Assembly (NCBI GenBank): GCA_938003985.1
Contig: CALKWZ010000014.1
Span: 1 to 25,272 of the forward strand
Direction: 5' to 3'
DNA length: 25,272 nucleotides
Source: an uncultured Verrucomicrobiota bacterium
Lineage (GTDB): Bacteria > Verrucomicrobiota > Kiritimatiellia > CAIQIC01 > Lenti-01
Shown: positions 6,878 through 15,144 of the stretch, in pieces
How positions within the stretch are numbered: position 1 is the first letter of the stretch
Layout of the letters: the number at the start of each line of letters is the position of its first letter
Position numbers and translations under genes: made by a program
Notes under the pieces: generated by a model
Databases searched by the model: none
Seen by the model: only the letters and a program-made list of their open reading frames with translations
Told to the model about the DNA's origin: nothing

Positions 6878-7355
6878 GCGCGAACAAGCCATGTCGTTCC
6901 CGGACGAACCGGCCTATCCGCCGATCCAGGCGGCGGTGCAGCACCGGGTCGGGTTTTCGGAAGTCGATCCGATGCGGATCGTCTGGTTCGGACGCTACGC
7001 GACGTTTTTCGAGCAGGCCTCGGCGGCGCTGCGCGACCGGTGCGGACTGTCGCACGAAGATTTCTTCCGCGCGGGCATCCAGCCGCCCATCGTGCGCTAC
7101 GAGGTCGAATATCTGCGGCCGTCGCGCCTGGACGAGCAGTTGAAGATCGTGGCGCGCCTGCACGGGACCGAAGCGGCGCGGCTGAACACCAGCTATCAGG
7201 TCTTCGGTCCGGACGGGGCGCTGCGCGTGGCGGCGCGCACGGTGCAGGTGTTCACGGAAATCCACACGGGCATCGTCTGTTTCGTGCCGCCGAAAATCTG
7301 GCTCGATTGCCTGGAGCGCTGGCGGAAAGGGGAATTCGCGTGCCTGCAGGCGTAG
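6867..7355 (+). CDS. 4HBT-family acyl-ACP/acyl-CoA thioesterase
   Basis: A 162-residue hotdog thioesterase of the YbgC/4-hydroxybenzoyl-CoA type. The family segment is VGFSEVDPMRIVWFGRYATF (28-47), with the catalytic Asp at D34 and the usual aromatic-rich continuation FFEQA. The ATG at 6867 has a Shine-Dalgarno GAAGGAG 6 bp upstream, which favours it over the internal ATG at 6891. It overlaps the dehydratase gene by 11 bp. Its role could be releasing or editing acyl chains on ACP; aryl-polyene loci usually include such a thioesterase. The motif reads VDPMRIVWFGRY where YbgC has D-x-x-G-x-V-x-H, so the substrate may be unusual. Confidence 0.87.
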   Translation: MARRREQAMSFPDEPAYPPIQAAVQHRVGFSEVDPMRIVWFGRYATFFEQASAALRDRCGLSHEDFFRAGIQPPIVRYEVEYLRPSRLDEQLKIVARLHGTEAARLNTSYQVFGPDGALRVAARTVQVFTEIHTGIVCFVPPKIWLDCLERWRKGEFACLQA

Positions 7356-9028
7356 AGCCCGTTTGCCTCGTCGCGCAGGAGCTGCTCTCCGCCTATGGGC
7401 GGGGCGTGGCGCGCTGCGCGGACGGCTTGCTGGCCGGCCAAAGCGCCTTGCGGCCGGCGGTTGGCCGGGAGGGGCCGGCCGCGGTGACGGCGCAATTCAC
7501 GGGCGCGATTCCGCCGGGCGAACTGCCGGTTGCCGGAGTCGGCCGGTTCGCGGCGTTGCTGCGCGCGGGAATGGCGGGAATGGACGTGCCGGCGGATGCG
7601 CCCATCTACCTGGCCACGACGGCCGGCGCGGTCGATGAATTGGAATCCGCCGTTTTTGCCGGCGCCGAATTCGCGGGGCAGGGCGGGTTCTCGCAGTTGC
7701 CTGGACTCGCCGCCGCGGCGCTCGGCGTGGCGCCGGAACGGATTCAAGTCGTTTCCTCCGCCTGCGCGTCCTCGACGGCCGCGCTGGCGTTGGCGGCCGG
7801 CGCCATTCGCCGCGGCGAAACCGAATGCGCGCTCGTGGTCGGCGCCGATATCGTGTCGGAATTCGTGCTGGCGGGGTTTTCGGCGTTGATGGCGGTCGAT
7901 CCGGACGGCGCGCATCCGTTCGATGCGGACCGCAAGGGTGTCGCGCTGGGCGAGGCTTTCGCCGCGGCTTTGCTGATGCGCGGCGACCGGGCCGCGCGCG
8001 AAGGTCGGTCTTGCCTCGGCGCGGTGGCGGGCTGGAGCCTGACCTGCGAGGCCAACCACCTGACCGGACCGTCGCGCGACGGCGCGCCGCTGGCGGAGGC
8101 CATTTGCGGCGCTCTGGACATGGCCGGCGCTGCGCCCCTCGACGTGGCCGCCATTTGCGCGCACGGCACGGGGACCGTCTACAACGACCAGATGGAGCTG
8201 CTGGCGTTCCGCCGCGCGTTCGGCGCGGCGCCGCGGCCGACGTTTTCGGTGAAGGGCGGCATGGGCCACGTGCTGGGCGCCGCCGGTTTGGCGGAAGCGC
8301 TGCTCGTGCTGGAATTCCTGCGGCGCGGCCGGGTTCCGCCGACGGTCGGCTTGCGCCGCGCCGCGGACGATGCGGCCGGCTGGGTTTCTGCGGAACCGCG
8401 CCCGGTGGATTCCGCCGGCATCGCGATTTCCACCAATTCGGGCTTCGGCGGAACCAACGCGGCCGTGGCGCTGACCTTGGCGCCGCGCGGTCTTCCGGCT
8501 CCGCAGGCGAAAACGGAGCCGCAACGGGTGAGCACCGTCCGGGTGGCCGCGGCGGATGCCGCGGCGACGCCGGAGGAAACCGCTTCCTTGCCGCGCAATT
8601 TCAACCGGTTCGGACCCGACGTGCGGCGGGCCTATTTCGCCGTGCGCCGGGCTTTGGCCGCGGCCGGCTTGGCGTCCGAAGCCGGGCGCATCGGATTGAT
8701 CGCCTGCGACCGGGCCGGCAGCGAACGGGCCAACTGGGCCTATTTCGCCGATTACGCGAATTCGGGCCGGACGTTGGCGCGCGGCCAGATGTTCGCGTAT
8801 ACTTTGCCGACCGCGATCGCGGCGGAGTGCGCCATCGCCTGCCGGCTGACGGGACCGTTGCTTTCCGTGGCGGCCGCGGACGGCTCGCCGCGCGCCGCCG
8901 AGTGGGCCGCGCGCGGCCTGCTGGCGGACGGATTGTGCGATGCGGTCGTTTTGCTTTCGACGGATTCCGCCGAAACCCACGCGGCGGCGTGGGGCGCGGC
9001 GGGAGCCCAACCCAAGGAACATCCATGA
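7340..9028 (+). CDS. beta-ketoacyl synthase 2 with C-terminal CLF-like extension
   Basis: 562 residues. Residues 1 to about 400 form a ketosynthase with nucleophile C142 (SSACASS), His in CAHGTGT, Lys/His in KGGMGHVLGAAG, and the NSGFGGTN loop. The remaining ~150 residues, after a linker rich in Ala and Thr, read like the N-terminal half of a second ketosynthase/chain-length factor. That region includes NFNRFGPD, RIGLIACDRAGS, a FAYTLPTAIAAECAIACRLT segment and LLADGLCDAVVLLSTDS. In this half the nucleophile position reads AAADGS and has no Cys. The GTG start at 7340 is inferred from AAAGGGGA a few bases upstream and gives a 16-bp overlap with the thioesterase gene. It ends in an ATGA overlap. 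It may act in priming or a dedicated elongation step. Confidence 0.85.
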   Translation: MPAGVEPVCLVAQELLSAYGRGVARCADGLLAGQSALRPAVGREGPAAVTAQFTGAIPPGELPVAGVGRFAALLRAGMAGMDVPADAPIYLATTAGAVDELESAVFAGAEFAGQGGFSQLPGLAAAALGVAPERIQVVSSACASSTAALALAAGAIRRGETECALVVGADIVSEFVLAGFSALMAVDPDGAHPFDADRKGVALGEAFAAALLMRGDRAAREGRSCLGAVAGWSLTCEANHLTGPSRDGAPLAEAICGALDMAGAAPLDVAAICAHGTGTVYNDQMELLAFRRAFGAAPRPTFSVKGGMGHVLGAAGLAEALLVLEFLRRGRVPPTVGLRRAADDAAGWVSAEPRPVDSAGIAISTNSGFGGTNAAVALTLAPRGLPAPQAKTEPQRVSTVRVAAADAAATPEETASLPRNFNRFGPDVRRAYFAVRRALAAAGLASEAGRIGLIACDRAGSERANWAYFADYANSGRTLARGQMFAYTLPTAIAAECAIACRLTGPLLSVAAADGSPRAAEWAARGLLADGLCDAVVLLSTDSAETHAAAWGAAGAQPKEHP

Positions 9029-10296
9029 ATTTGAAGCTGATCTATCCGCGCTGGCCGAAGCTGCAGCACCAAACGGAATTCCATTTGCCGCCGCACGGGC
9101 CGGTGTGCTTCGCGGCCACGTTGCCGCCGGACGTCCAGGTGACGTTCGTCGACGAGAACGTGGACCCGCTGGATCTCCAGGATTCGCCGGAACTGGTCGC
9201 GATGTCGGTCATGCTGACCTGCCAGATTCCCCGCGCCTGGGAAATCGCCGACGCCTACCGCGCGCGCGGCATTCCCGTGATCTTCGGCGGCATCGCCACG
9301 ATGCTGCACGCGGAGGAAACGCAGGCCCACGCGACCAGCGTGTTCCTCGGTGAGGCCGAGGGCCGCATGGAACAGGTGCTGGCCGACTTCCGGGCGGGGC
9401 AATTGAAGCCGGTCTACGATTTCCTGCGCAATCCGCCGGACATCCGGCGGGTGGGGCCGGCGCGCCGCGACATCCTCAACCGCCCGCGGTACAACTTCCG
9501 GGGCGTGCAGATGGTCGATCTGATCCACGCCTCGCGCGGCTGCAAGTTCAAGTGTTTCCCGTGCTGCACGCCGTATCTGGGCGGGTGTTCCTTCCGGCCG
9601 CGCCCGCTCGACGTCGTGGTGGCGGAAATGGCCGCGATCCCGAACAACCGGTTCTTCATCGTCGACAATTCGCTGGCGCAGGACGGCAAGTGGGAGAAGG
9701 AACTGTTCAAGGCCATTGCGCCGCTGAAGAAGAAATGGGTGTCGCATCCGATCTACGACACCGACGAAGTGCTGTCGCTGGCGGCGGACGCGGGCTGCTG
9801 GTACGTCTACCAGGCCGTGGCGGGCATCACGCAGGGCATCCGGCGCCGGATCGAACGGCTGCACGCGCACGGCATCGGCATCGAGGGGACGATCCTGCTG
9901 GGGTTGGACGACCAGACCGAAGACGACGTCAAGCGCATGGTCGACTTCCTGCTGGAAATGAAGTTGGACATGGCGGAGTTCACGGTGCTGGTGCCGTTTC
10001 CGCACACGCCGGTGCGCGAGCAGCTGGAGCGCGAAGGGCGCATCCTGCACAACGACTGGGTGCGCTACACCGGGTCGGAAGTGGTTTACCGTCCCGCCAA
10101 GATGTCGCCGGACACGCTTGAAAAGATGTACCACTACGCCTGGGATGCCTTCTACAAGGAAGCCGACGCCGCGACGCGGATGGCGCGCCTGTTCCTGAAG
10201 GTCATCCACAAGGAAATGAAGGACGGCACCAATCCGGACGTCGGCCGGCGCCGCGACCGGAAGGGCTGGGGCGCGGGAGCCGGCGGGGCGCCATGA
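9025..10296 (+). CDS. B12-binding-type radical SAM enzyme 1
   Basis: 423 residues. The N-terminal ~140 residues form a Rossmann-like B12-binding-type domain with the strand/loop signature VIFGGIATMLHAEET and FLGEAEG. The radical SAM core follows, with the CX3CX2C cluster site at C173, C177 and C180 (CKFKCFPC) and an additional adjacent Cys (C181). No DxHxxG base-off cobalamin motif is visible, so cobalamin binding is uncertain. The family performs radical methylation, ring formation and other C-C bond chemistry. It overlaps ketosynthase 2 and the next radical SAM gene by ATGA, so the three are probably made together. The substrate is presumably an ACP-bound or lipid-bound chain (inference). 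Confidence 0.88.
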   Translation: MNLKLIYPRWPKLQHQTEFHLPPHGPVCFAATLPPDVQVTFVDENVDPLDLQDSPELVAMSVMLTCQIPRAWEIADAYRARGIPVIFGGIATMLHAEETQAHATSVFLGEAEGRMEQVLADFRAGQLKPVYDFLRNPPDIRRVGPARRDILNRPRYNFRGVQMVDLIHASRGCKFKCFPCCTPYLGGCSFRPRPLDVVVAEMAAIPNNRFFIVDNSLAQDGKWEKELFKAIAPLKKKWVSHPIYDTDEVLSLAADAGCWYVYQAVAGITQGIRRRIERLHAHGIGIEGTILLGLDDQTEDDVKRMVDFLLEMKLDMAEFTVLVPFPHTPVREQLEREGRILHNDWVRYTGSEVVYRPAKMSPDTLEKMYHYAWDAFYKEADAATRMARLFLKVIHKEMKDGTNPDVGRRRDRKGWGAGAGGAP

Positions 10297-11651
10297 AGAT
10301 CCTGCTGGTCGCCTGCAATCCGGTCGTCGCGCCATACCCGGTCTATCCGCTGGGCATGGCGGTGATCGCCAGCGCCCTGAAGCAGGCCGGCCACGACGTG
10401 CGCCAGCACGACATGCTGGCCGGCAGATTTTCGCTGGATACGCTGCGGGAGGTCTTGGCCGCGGATCCACCCGGCCTGATCGGCGTGTCGTTCCGGAATC
10501 TCGACAACGTGAACGCGTGCAACGAAGCGTGGTACGTCGACCAGCTGGCCGAACTGGTGGCGGCGCTGCGCGCGGCGAGTTCCGCGCCGATCCTGTTGGG
10601 CGGTCCGGGTTTTTCCGTGATGCCGGAACAGGTGCTGGCGGCGTCGGGCGCGGATTACGGCGTGGTGGGGGAAGGGGAACGCCTGGTGGTCGAACTGGCG
10701 GATCGGTTGGCGCGCGGGGAGCGTCCGGAGCAGCGCATCTGGCGCGCCGGGGCCTCGCTGGACGCGGCCGGCATGGCGGCGCCCGCCTACGACGAGGCGA
10801 TTTTGGCTTTCTACCAGGGTTCTGGCGGCGTGACGCCGCTGCAAAGCAAGCGCGGTTGCCCGCACCGCTGCGCCTATTGCACCTATCCGCTGCTGGAGGG
10901 CCACCGGCTGCGCCCGCGCGATCCCGAGCAAGTCGTCGACGATATCGTGGCGCTCCAGGCGCGCGGCGCGAAACAGATCTTCTTCACCGATTCGATTTTC
11001 AACGACCAGGCCGGCCAATACCGCGCGCTGGTGGCGGCCATGCGGCGGCGGGGCGTCCAGATTCCCTGGACCGGATTTTTCCGTCCCGAAATGCTGTCGC
11101 CGGAAATCCTCGCGGACATGAAGGCGACGGGACTGAATTCCGTCGAACTGGGCTCCGACGCGACGTCCGACGCGACCCTGCGCGGCATGGGGAAGGATTT
11201 CACCTTCGCGGAGGTCAAGGCCGTTCATGATCGCTTTCTGGCGGCGCAACTGACGGTATCGCACTATTTCATGATGGGCGGTCCCGACGAAAGCCGCGAG
11301 ACGGTGGAAGAGGGCATCGCCAACGTCCTGCAACTGAAAGGCGCCGCCTCGTTCATTTTCCTCGGCGTGCGGATCCTGCCCGATACGCCCTTGGCCGCGC
11401 GGGCGCTGGCCGAGGGCCTGATCGGTCCCGATACCGATCTGCTGCATCCGATCTACTATTTCTCGCCCGCGCTCGATCGGGATTGGCTGCACGAGCGGTT
11501 GCAGGCGGCGTTCAAGCCCCATCGCCACGTGGTGTATCCGCCGGACGCGATGGACAGCGGTTTGGCCTTTTTGCATCGGTTGGGCTACACGGGCATGTCG
11601 ATCGATCTGCTGCTCAAGCGGGGCGACCGGCGCGGCCAGCGCGCGCAATGA
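10293..11651 (+). CDS. B12-binding-type radical SAM enzyme 2
   Basis: 452 residues. The B12-binding-type domain (about 1-150) begins MKILLVACNPV, includes YPLGMAVIASALKQAGHDV, and closes with ILLGGPGFSVMPEQ and VVGEGE. The radical SAM core carries the [4Fe-4S] motif at C189, C193 and C196 (CPHRCAYC), followed by FFTDSIFN and SVELGSDATSD, typical of this BchE-like class. No DxHxxG motif is seen. It is adjacent to a second protein of the same architecture but clearly diverged in sequence, so the pair may catalyse successive steps rather than be redundant. ATGA overlaps on both sides. The reaction type is unknown: methylation, cyclisation or desaturation are possible. Confidence 0.9.
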   Translation: MKILLVACNPVVAPYPVYPLGMAVIASALKQAGHDVRQHDMLAGRFSLDTLREVLAADPPGLIGVSFRNLDNVNACNEAWYVDQLAELVAALRAASSAPILLGGPGFSVMPEQVLAASGADYGVVGEGERLVVELADRLARGERPEQRIWRAGASLDAAGMAAPAYDEAILAFYQGSGGVTPLQSKRGCPHRCAYCTYPLLEGHRLRPRDPEQVVDDIVALQARGAKQIFFTDSIFNDQAGQYRALVAAMRRRGVQIPWTGFFRPEMLSPEILADMKATGLNSVELGSDATSDATLRGMGKDFTFAEVKAVHDRFLAAQLTVSHYFMMGGPDESRETVEEGIANVLQLKGAASFIFLGVRILPDTPLAARALAEGLIGPDTDLLHPIYYFSPALDRDWLHERLQAAFKPHRHVVYPPDAMDSGLAFLHRLGYTGMSIDLLLKRGDRRGQRAQ

Positions 11652-12583
11652 CCATGGCTGCCGCAGAATCCACGGCCACCGCCCCCGCCGCTCCGGCGCG
11701 ACCTCGTCCCCGCGGGCGGGGCAACGCTCTGGGATTCTGGTTTTTCCGGACGGCCCTGCGGCTCACGGGACTGCGGGGAGCCTACGGTCTGCTCTACTTC
11801 GTGGCGCCTTACTATGCCTTGTTCGATCGCGCGGCGATTGCCGCCGCCGGGGCCTATTTGCGGCGCCTCTTTCCGCGGCAATCGCCGTTGGCGCGGCGGC
11901 TGGCGATCTGCCGCCTGTTCATCCGCCAAGGCCAATGCCTCATCGATCGCGGCGCGCACAACGCCGGAGCCGTCGAATTCCGGTTCGACACGGCGCAGGT
12001 GGAGCAAGCCGGCGTCGCGCTGGCGGGGAATCCGGGCGGTTTCATCCTGCTGCTGTCGCATTTCGGCGGCTGGCAACTGGCCTTGCCCCATCTGCGAAAC
12101 CTGACCGCGGCCCGGCCGGTGTCCCTGCTGATGAACGCGGCGGAAACGCCGGACGTGCAGGCGCACGTGCGCGGCGACGACGCCGGATTCAACGTGATAT
12201 CGCCCGATGCCGGACCGGCCTGCGTGGTCGAGATGGTCGCCCGCCTCCAGCAGGGAGAAATCGTGTCCATCATGGGGGATCGCGCCTACGGCGGCCAGAC
12301 CGCGGTCGTGCCGTTTCTGGGCGAACCCGCCCATTTTCCCGCCAGCGCCTTCGCGGTGGCGCGGGCCGCCCAATGCCCGGTGCTGGCCTTGTTCGCCGTC
12401 AAAACCGGCGGCCAAACCTATGCGTTGGAAACGCGCTTGTTTCCGCCGCCCGCCCGGGACGACCGGCAATCGATCCGCAAGGGCGTGGCCGATTACGCCG
12501 CAACGCTCGAGGCGTACGTCCGCCAACATCCCTTTCAAGGTTTCCTTTTCGACGACGTGTGGCGCCATCCGGAGGCCGGCTGA
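11648..12583 (+). CDS. HtrB/LpxL-like acyltransferase with HX4Q motif
   Basis: 311 residues. The N-terminus is Ala/Pro-rich, then a hydrophobic stretch (about 30-60) that includes GLLYFVAPYYALF is a likely membrane anchor. The HtrB-family block I is LSHFGGWQLA, with H138 present. The usual acidic residue of HX4E/D is Gln (Q143, codon CAA 12074-12076). A later family block includes IMGDRAYGGQ. HtrB-type enzymes acylate lipid A or related lipids at the inner membrane, and aryl-polyene loci contain similar domains. The Gln may weaken acyl transfer or mark another branch. The ATG at 11648 gives an ATGA overlap; ATG 11654, two codons later, is an alternative. It closes the first uninterrupted stretch of overlapping genes. 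Confidence 0.78.
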   Translation: MTMAAAESTATAPAAPARPRPRGRGNALGFWFFRTALRLTGLRGAYGLLYFVAPYYALFDRAAIAAAGAYLRRLFPRQSPLARRLAICRLFIRQGQCLIDRGAHNAGAVEFRFDTAQVEQAGVALAGNPGGFILLLSHFGGWQLALPHLRNLTAARPVSLLMNAAETPDVQAHVRGDDAGFNVISPDAGPACVVEMVARLQQGEIVSIMGDRAYGGQTAVVPFLGEPAHFPASAFAVARAAQCPVLALFAVKTGGQTYALETRLFPPPARDDRQSIRKGVADYAATLEAYVRQHPFQGFLFDDVWRHPEAG

Positions 12584-12599
12584 GCCCGGAAACGAGGCT

Positions 12600-12627
12600 T
12601 TGCGCCTTCGGGCAATTGGAGTATAAG
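12600..12627 (+). promoter_or_regulatory. possible internal promoter before ACP 2
   Basis: In the 71-bp gap 12584-12654, TTGCGC (12600-12605) and TATAAG (12622-12627, 5/6 match) are spaced by 16 bp. The gap is larger than nearly all others in the cluster, and the ACP that follows has a good Shine-Dalgarno, consistent with a separately boosted ACP transcript. The -35 box matches only 3/6. Confidence 0.35.
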
Positions 12628-12654
12628 GACCGAAAATCGGATCAAGGAGCGACT

Positions 12655-12933
12655 ATGGACCCCCGCGAGCAAGCCCTGGCAGAAATCAAGAAGAAGCTGA
12701 AAGCCCAGTTGATCGATCACCTGAATCTCCAGGACGTCGCGCCGGAGCAGATTAAAGACGACGATCCGCTGTTCGGCGGCGGGCTGGGCTTGGATTCGCT
12801 GGACGCCGTGGAAATCGTGGTCGTCCTGCAGCGGCATTTCGGGGTGGAAATCAAAGACATGGAAGTCGGCCGCAAGGTCTTCCAGACGGTGAATTCGCTG
12901 GCCGATTTCATCTACGAAAAGACGCATGCCTAG
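12655..12933 (+). CDS. acyl carrier protein 2
   Basis: A 92-residue ACP. The phosphopantetheine attachment residue is S48 in LGLDSLDAVEI. A longer, lysine-rich N-terminal helix (EIKKKLKAQL) and a glycine-rich loop (LFGGGLG) precede the site; helix III is FGVEIKDME. The start is fixed by AAGGAG (12644-12649) 5 bp before the ATG. It is followed after 3 bp by ketosynthase 3 and its CLF-like partner, so this is probably the elongation ACP of that pair. It resembles the second ACP of aryl-polyene systems. It differs clearly from ACP 1 and ACP 3. Confidence 0.93.
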   Translation: MDPREQALAEIKKKLKAQLIDHLNLQDVAPEQIKDDDPLFGGGLGLDSLDAVEIVVVLQRHFGVEIKDMEVGRKVFQTVNSLADFIYEKTHA

Positions 12934-12936
12934 CGC

Positions 12937-14121
12937 ATGCCTCCGGCCGGCATGAAGGCGGAGATCGCGATTTCAGGTCTGGGCGTCGTGTCCGCGGCGG
13001 GCGGCGACGTGGCCGCTTCGCTCCGGACCTTGCGCGCCGGCCGGCGGCCGGAATGGATCGTCTGTCCTTTCGCCAAGCTGCCCGTGGAATTGCCGATGTT
13101 CGCGGTGCCCGGCGGACCCAACGTCGATCGCACGTTCCATCTGGCCATGCAGGCGGTCGGCCAGGCGCTGGCGGATGCCGGACTCGATTCTTTGCCGGAG
13201 GGATTCCGTCTCGGGGTCTGTCTGGGCACGACTGTGGCGTGCCAGTTGAACGACATTCCGTTCTATGCCGAGTATCGCGCCACGGGCAATCCTTCGCTGG
13301 AACCCGTCGAACGGTTTGCGGCGGGCAGCTTGGCCGAACGCGTCGCGCGGGAAACGCGGGCGACCGGTCCGGCCCTGACCGTGGTGAACGCCTGTTCGTC
13401 GGGGACGGACGCCATGGGCGTGGCCATGGCGTGGCTGCGGGCGGGGCGGTGCGATGCGGTTTTGGCCGGCGGGGCGGATGAATTGAGCCCGATTCCCACC
13501 GTGGGCTTCCATGCGCTCGGCTTGACCAGTCCGGAACCGTGCAAGCCTTTCGATCGGACGCGCCGCGGACTGAACCTGGGCGAGGGGGCCGGCATCGTCG
13601 TGCTGGAACGGGCCGACAGCGCCGTCCGGCGCGGCCGGAAAGGCAATCTGTTCGTCGCCGGGTTCGGCGGCGCTTCGGACGGCTATCACCTGACCGCGCC
13701 CCATCCCGAAGGGCTCGGCTTGGAAATTTCCATCCGCGCCGCTCTGAACGAGGCGGGCATCGAACCCGCCGAGGTCGATTTCGTCAACGCCCACGGCACG
13801 TCGACGCCGGAAAACGACCGCATCGAAGGTGCGACGCTGGCCCGGATTTTCGGGGCCGGAGTGCGGGCCATCTCGACGAAGGGCGCCACGGGCCACACGC
13901 TGGGTGCGGCGGGGGGCATCGAAACGGTGTTTACGGCCTTGGCCCTGCGCGAGGGTTGGATTCCGCCCAGCATTGGTTTCGCGGAACGGGACGAGGGGAT
14001 ACCCTTTGCGCCGTTGACGGAAGTTACGCCGGTCGTCCGGCGGCATGCCCTGTCCACCTCGCTGGCGTTCGGCGGCAACAACGCGGTCGTGGTATTGGAG
14101 CGACGGGAGAATCCGGCATGA
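12937..14121 (+). CDS. beta-ketoacyl-ACP synthase 3 (FabF/ApeO-like)
   Basis: 394 residues, a complete ketosynthase. The nucleophile is C153 in VVNACSSGTDA, the first His is in NAHGTST, the Lys and second His are in STKGATGHTLGAAGG, and the glycine loop is LAFGGNN. It should elongate the ACP-bound chain with malonyl units. The next gene encodes a catalytically dead homologue and overlaps by ATGA, the layout of KS-alpha/CLF pairs in type II polyketide synthases and of ApeO/ApeC. An internal ATG at 12952 (MKAEIAISGLG) would give a start closer to the usual FabF N-terminus; neither start has a clear ribosome site. Confidence 0.92.
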   Translation: MPPAGMKAEIAISGLGVVSAAGGDVAASLRTLRAGRRPEWIVCPFAKLPVELPMFAVPGGPNVDRTFHLAMQAVGQALADAGLDSLPEGFRLGVCLGTTVACQLNDIPFYAEYRATGNPSLEPVERFAAGSLAERVARETRATGPALTVVNACSSGTDAMGVAMAWLRAGRCDAVLAGGADELSPIPTVGFHALGLTSPEPCKPFDRTRRGLNLGEGAGIVVLERADSAVRRGRKGNLFVAGFGGASDGYHLTAPHPEGLGLEISIRAALNEAGIEPAEVDFVNAHGTSTPENDRIEGATLARIFGAGVRAISTKGATGHTLGAAGGIETVFTALALREGWIPPSIGFAERDEGIPFAPLTEVTPVVRRHALSTSLAFGGNNAVVVLERRENPA

Positions 14122-15143
14122 ACCTTGCCGGACTAGGCATCGTGTTTCCCGGCGGAGCGGGCGTGCCCGCGTTGCGGGAGGCGTTGTCCGCCGGCCGCCC
14201 GTTGGTGGGCGAAATGTTGGCCAAAGAACAGGTCCCGGTTTTGAAGGTGCCGGCCGCGGCCCTGACCGGGAATCCCGTGCTGGCGCCGGCCCGGCGGGCG
14301 GATCGCTTCTGCAAGATGACCCTGCTGGCGGCGACGGAAGCGCTGGCCGGCTGCCAAGCGGCGCCGGACCGCATCGGGATCATCCTGGCCACCGCGTTCG
14401 GTCCCCACGGCACGGTGTTCAAGTTCGTGAACGATCTGTTGGAATTCGGCGACGAGCAGGCGTCGCCGACGGTGTTTTCCCAATCCGTCCACGCCGCGGC
14501 GGCCTCGATGGTCGCGGCGGCGGCGCATCTGCACGGTCCGGCGCTGACCGTCGCGGATCTGGCGTTCCCGTTCGAGGAAGCGCTGGCGCTGGCGGATACC
14601 TGGTTGGCCGACGGCCGTTGCGACGCGGTGCTCGCGGGTGCGGTGGACGAAACCTCGGACGTGCTGGCCCACGTGGTCCGGCGCAAATGGGCGCCGGCGC
14701 CCGACGGGATCGCCCGTCCGGCGCAAGCGGGCCAGCCGGCCTACGTGCCCGGCGAGGGCGCCGTGTTCGTGCGCCTGGAACGCGGCAACGGCCCGCTGCT
14801 CACCGTGGCGGATGCGCCGGACGTTTCGGCCGCCGCGAATCTATTCAATGCCGGCGCGCTGGGCGGCGACGACGCGGCGCTCCGCAGGCTGGCGCAATCG
14901 GCCGTTTCCGCGCAAACGTTCGTGTCGCTGCTCGGCAACGTCCGCATCGGCAGCGCCTTCCATTTGGCGGTCGCCGGACTGATGCGCCAAGACGACCGAT
15001 TCTACCCCGACGTGCTGCCGGCGGACCAAACCGGGTTTTCCGGCGGCGGGACCGGTGCGCCCAAGGGACCGATCCAAGTGATTTCCGCATGCGGATCGCG
15101 CGTTCGCGCGATATCGCTCCAGGCGCATGGCGAACGAGGATGA
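14118..15143 (+). CDS. chain-length-factor-like ketosynthase homologue (ApeC-like)
   Basis: 341 residues aligning along its length with ketosynthase 3 but lacking the active site. Where ketosynthase 3 has VVNACSSG this protein has VADLAFPF, so the Cys is Ala149. NAHGTST is replaced by a NAGALGG segment, and KGATGHTLG by LGNVRIGSAF, so both His are lost. The matching LADGRCDAVLAGAVDE confirms the fold. Chain-length factors heterodimerise with the neighbouring ketosynthase and set product length. It overlaps ketosynthase 3 by ATGA and is shorter than a full ketosynthase. Non-enzymatic function is inferred from the missing residues and gene order. Confidence 0.85.
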   Translation: MNLAGLGIVFPGGAGVPALREALSAGRPLVGEMLAKEQVPVLKVPAAALTGNPVLAPARRADRFCKMTLLAATEALAGCQAAPDRIGIILATAFGPHGTVFKFVNDLLEFGDEQASPTVFSQSVHAAAASMVAAAAHLHGPALTVADLAFPFEEALALADTWLADGRCDAVLAGAVDETSDVLAHVVRRKWAPAPDGIARPAQAGQPAYVPGEGAVFVRLERGNGPLLTVADAPDVSAAANLFNAGALGGDDAALRRLAQSAVSAQTFVSLLGNVRIGSAFHLAVAGLMRQDDRFYPDVLPADQTGFSGGGTGAPKGPIQVISACGSRVRAISLQAHGERG

Positions 15144-15144
15144 T

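Noticed and set aside
7196..9022. 608-codon open frame on the minus strand
   Set aside because: It is antisense to ketosynthase 2, very rich in Arg, Gly and His, and shows no protein motifs. GC-rich coding DNA often gives such long shadow frames.
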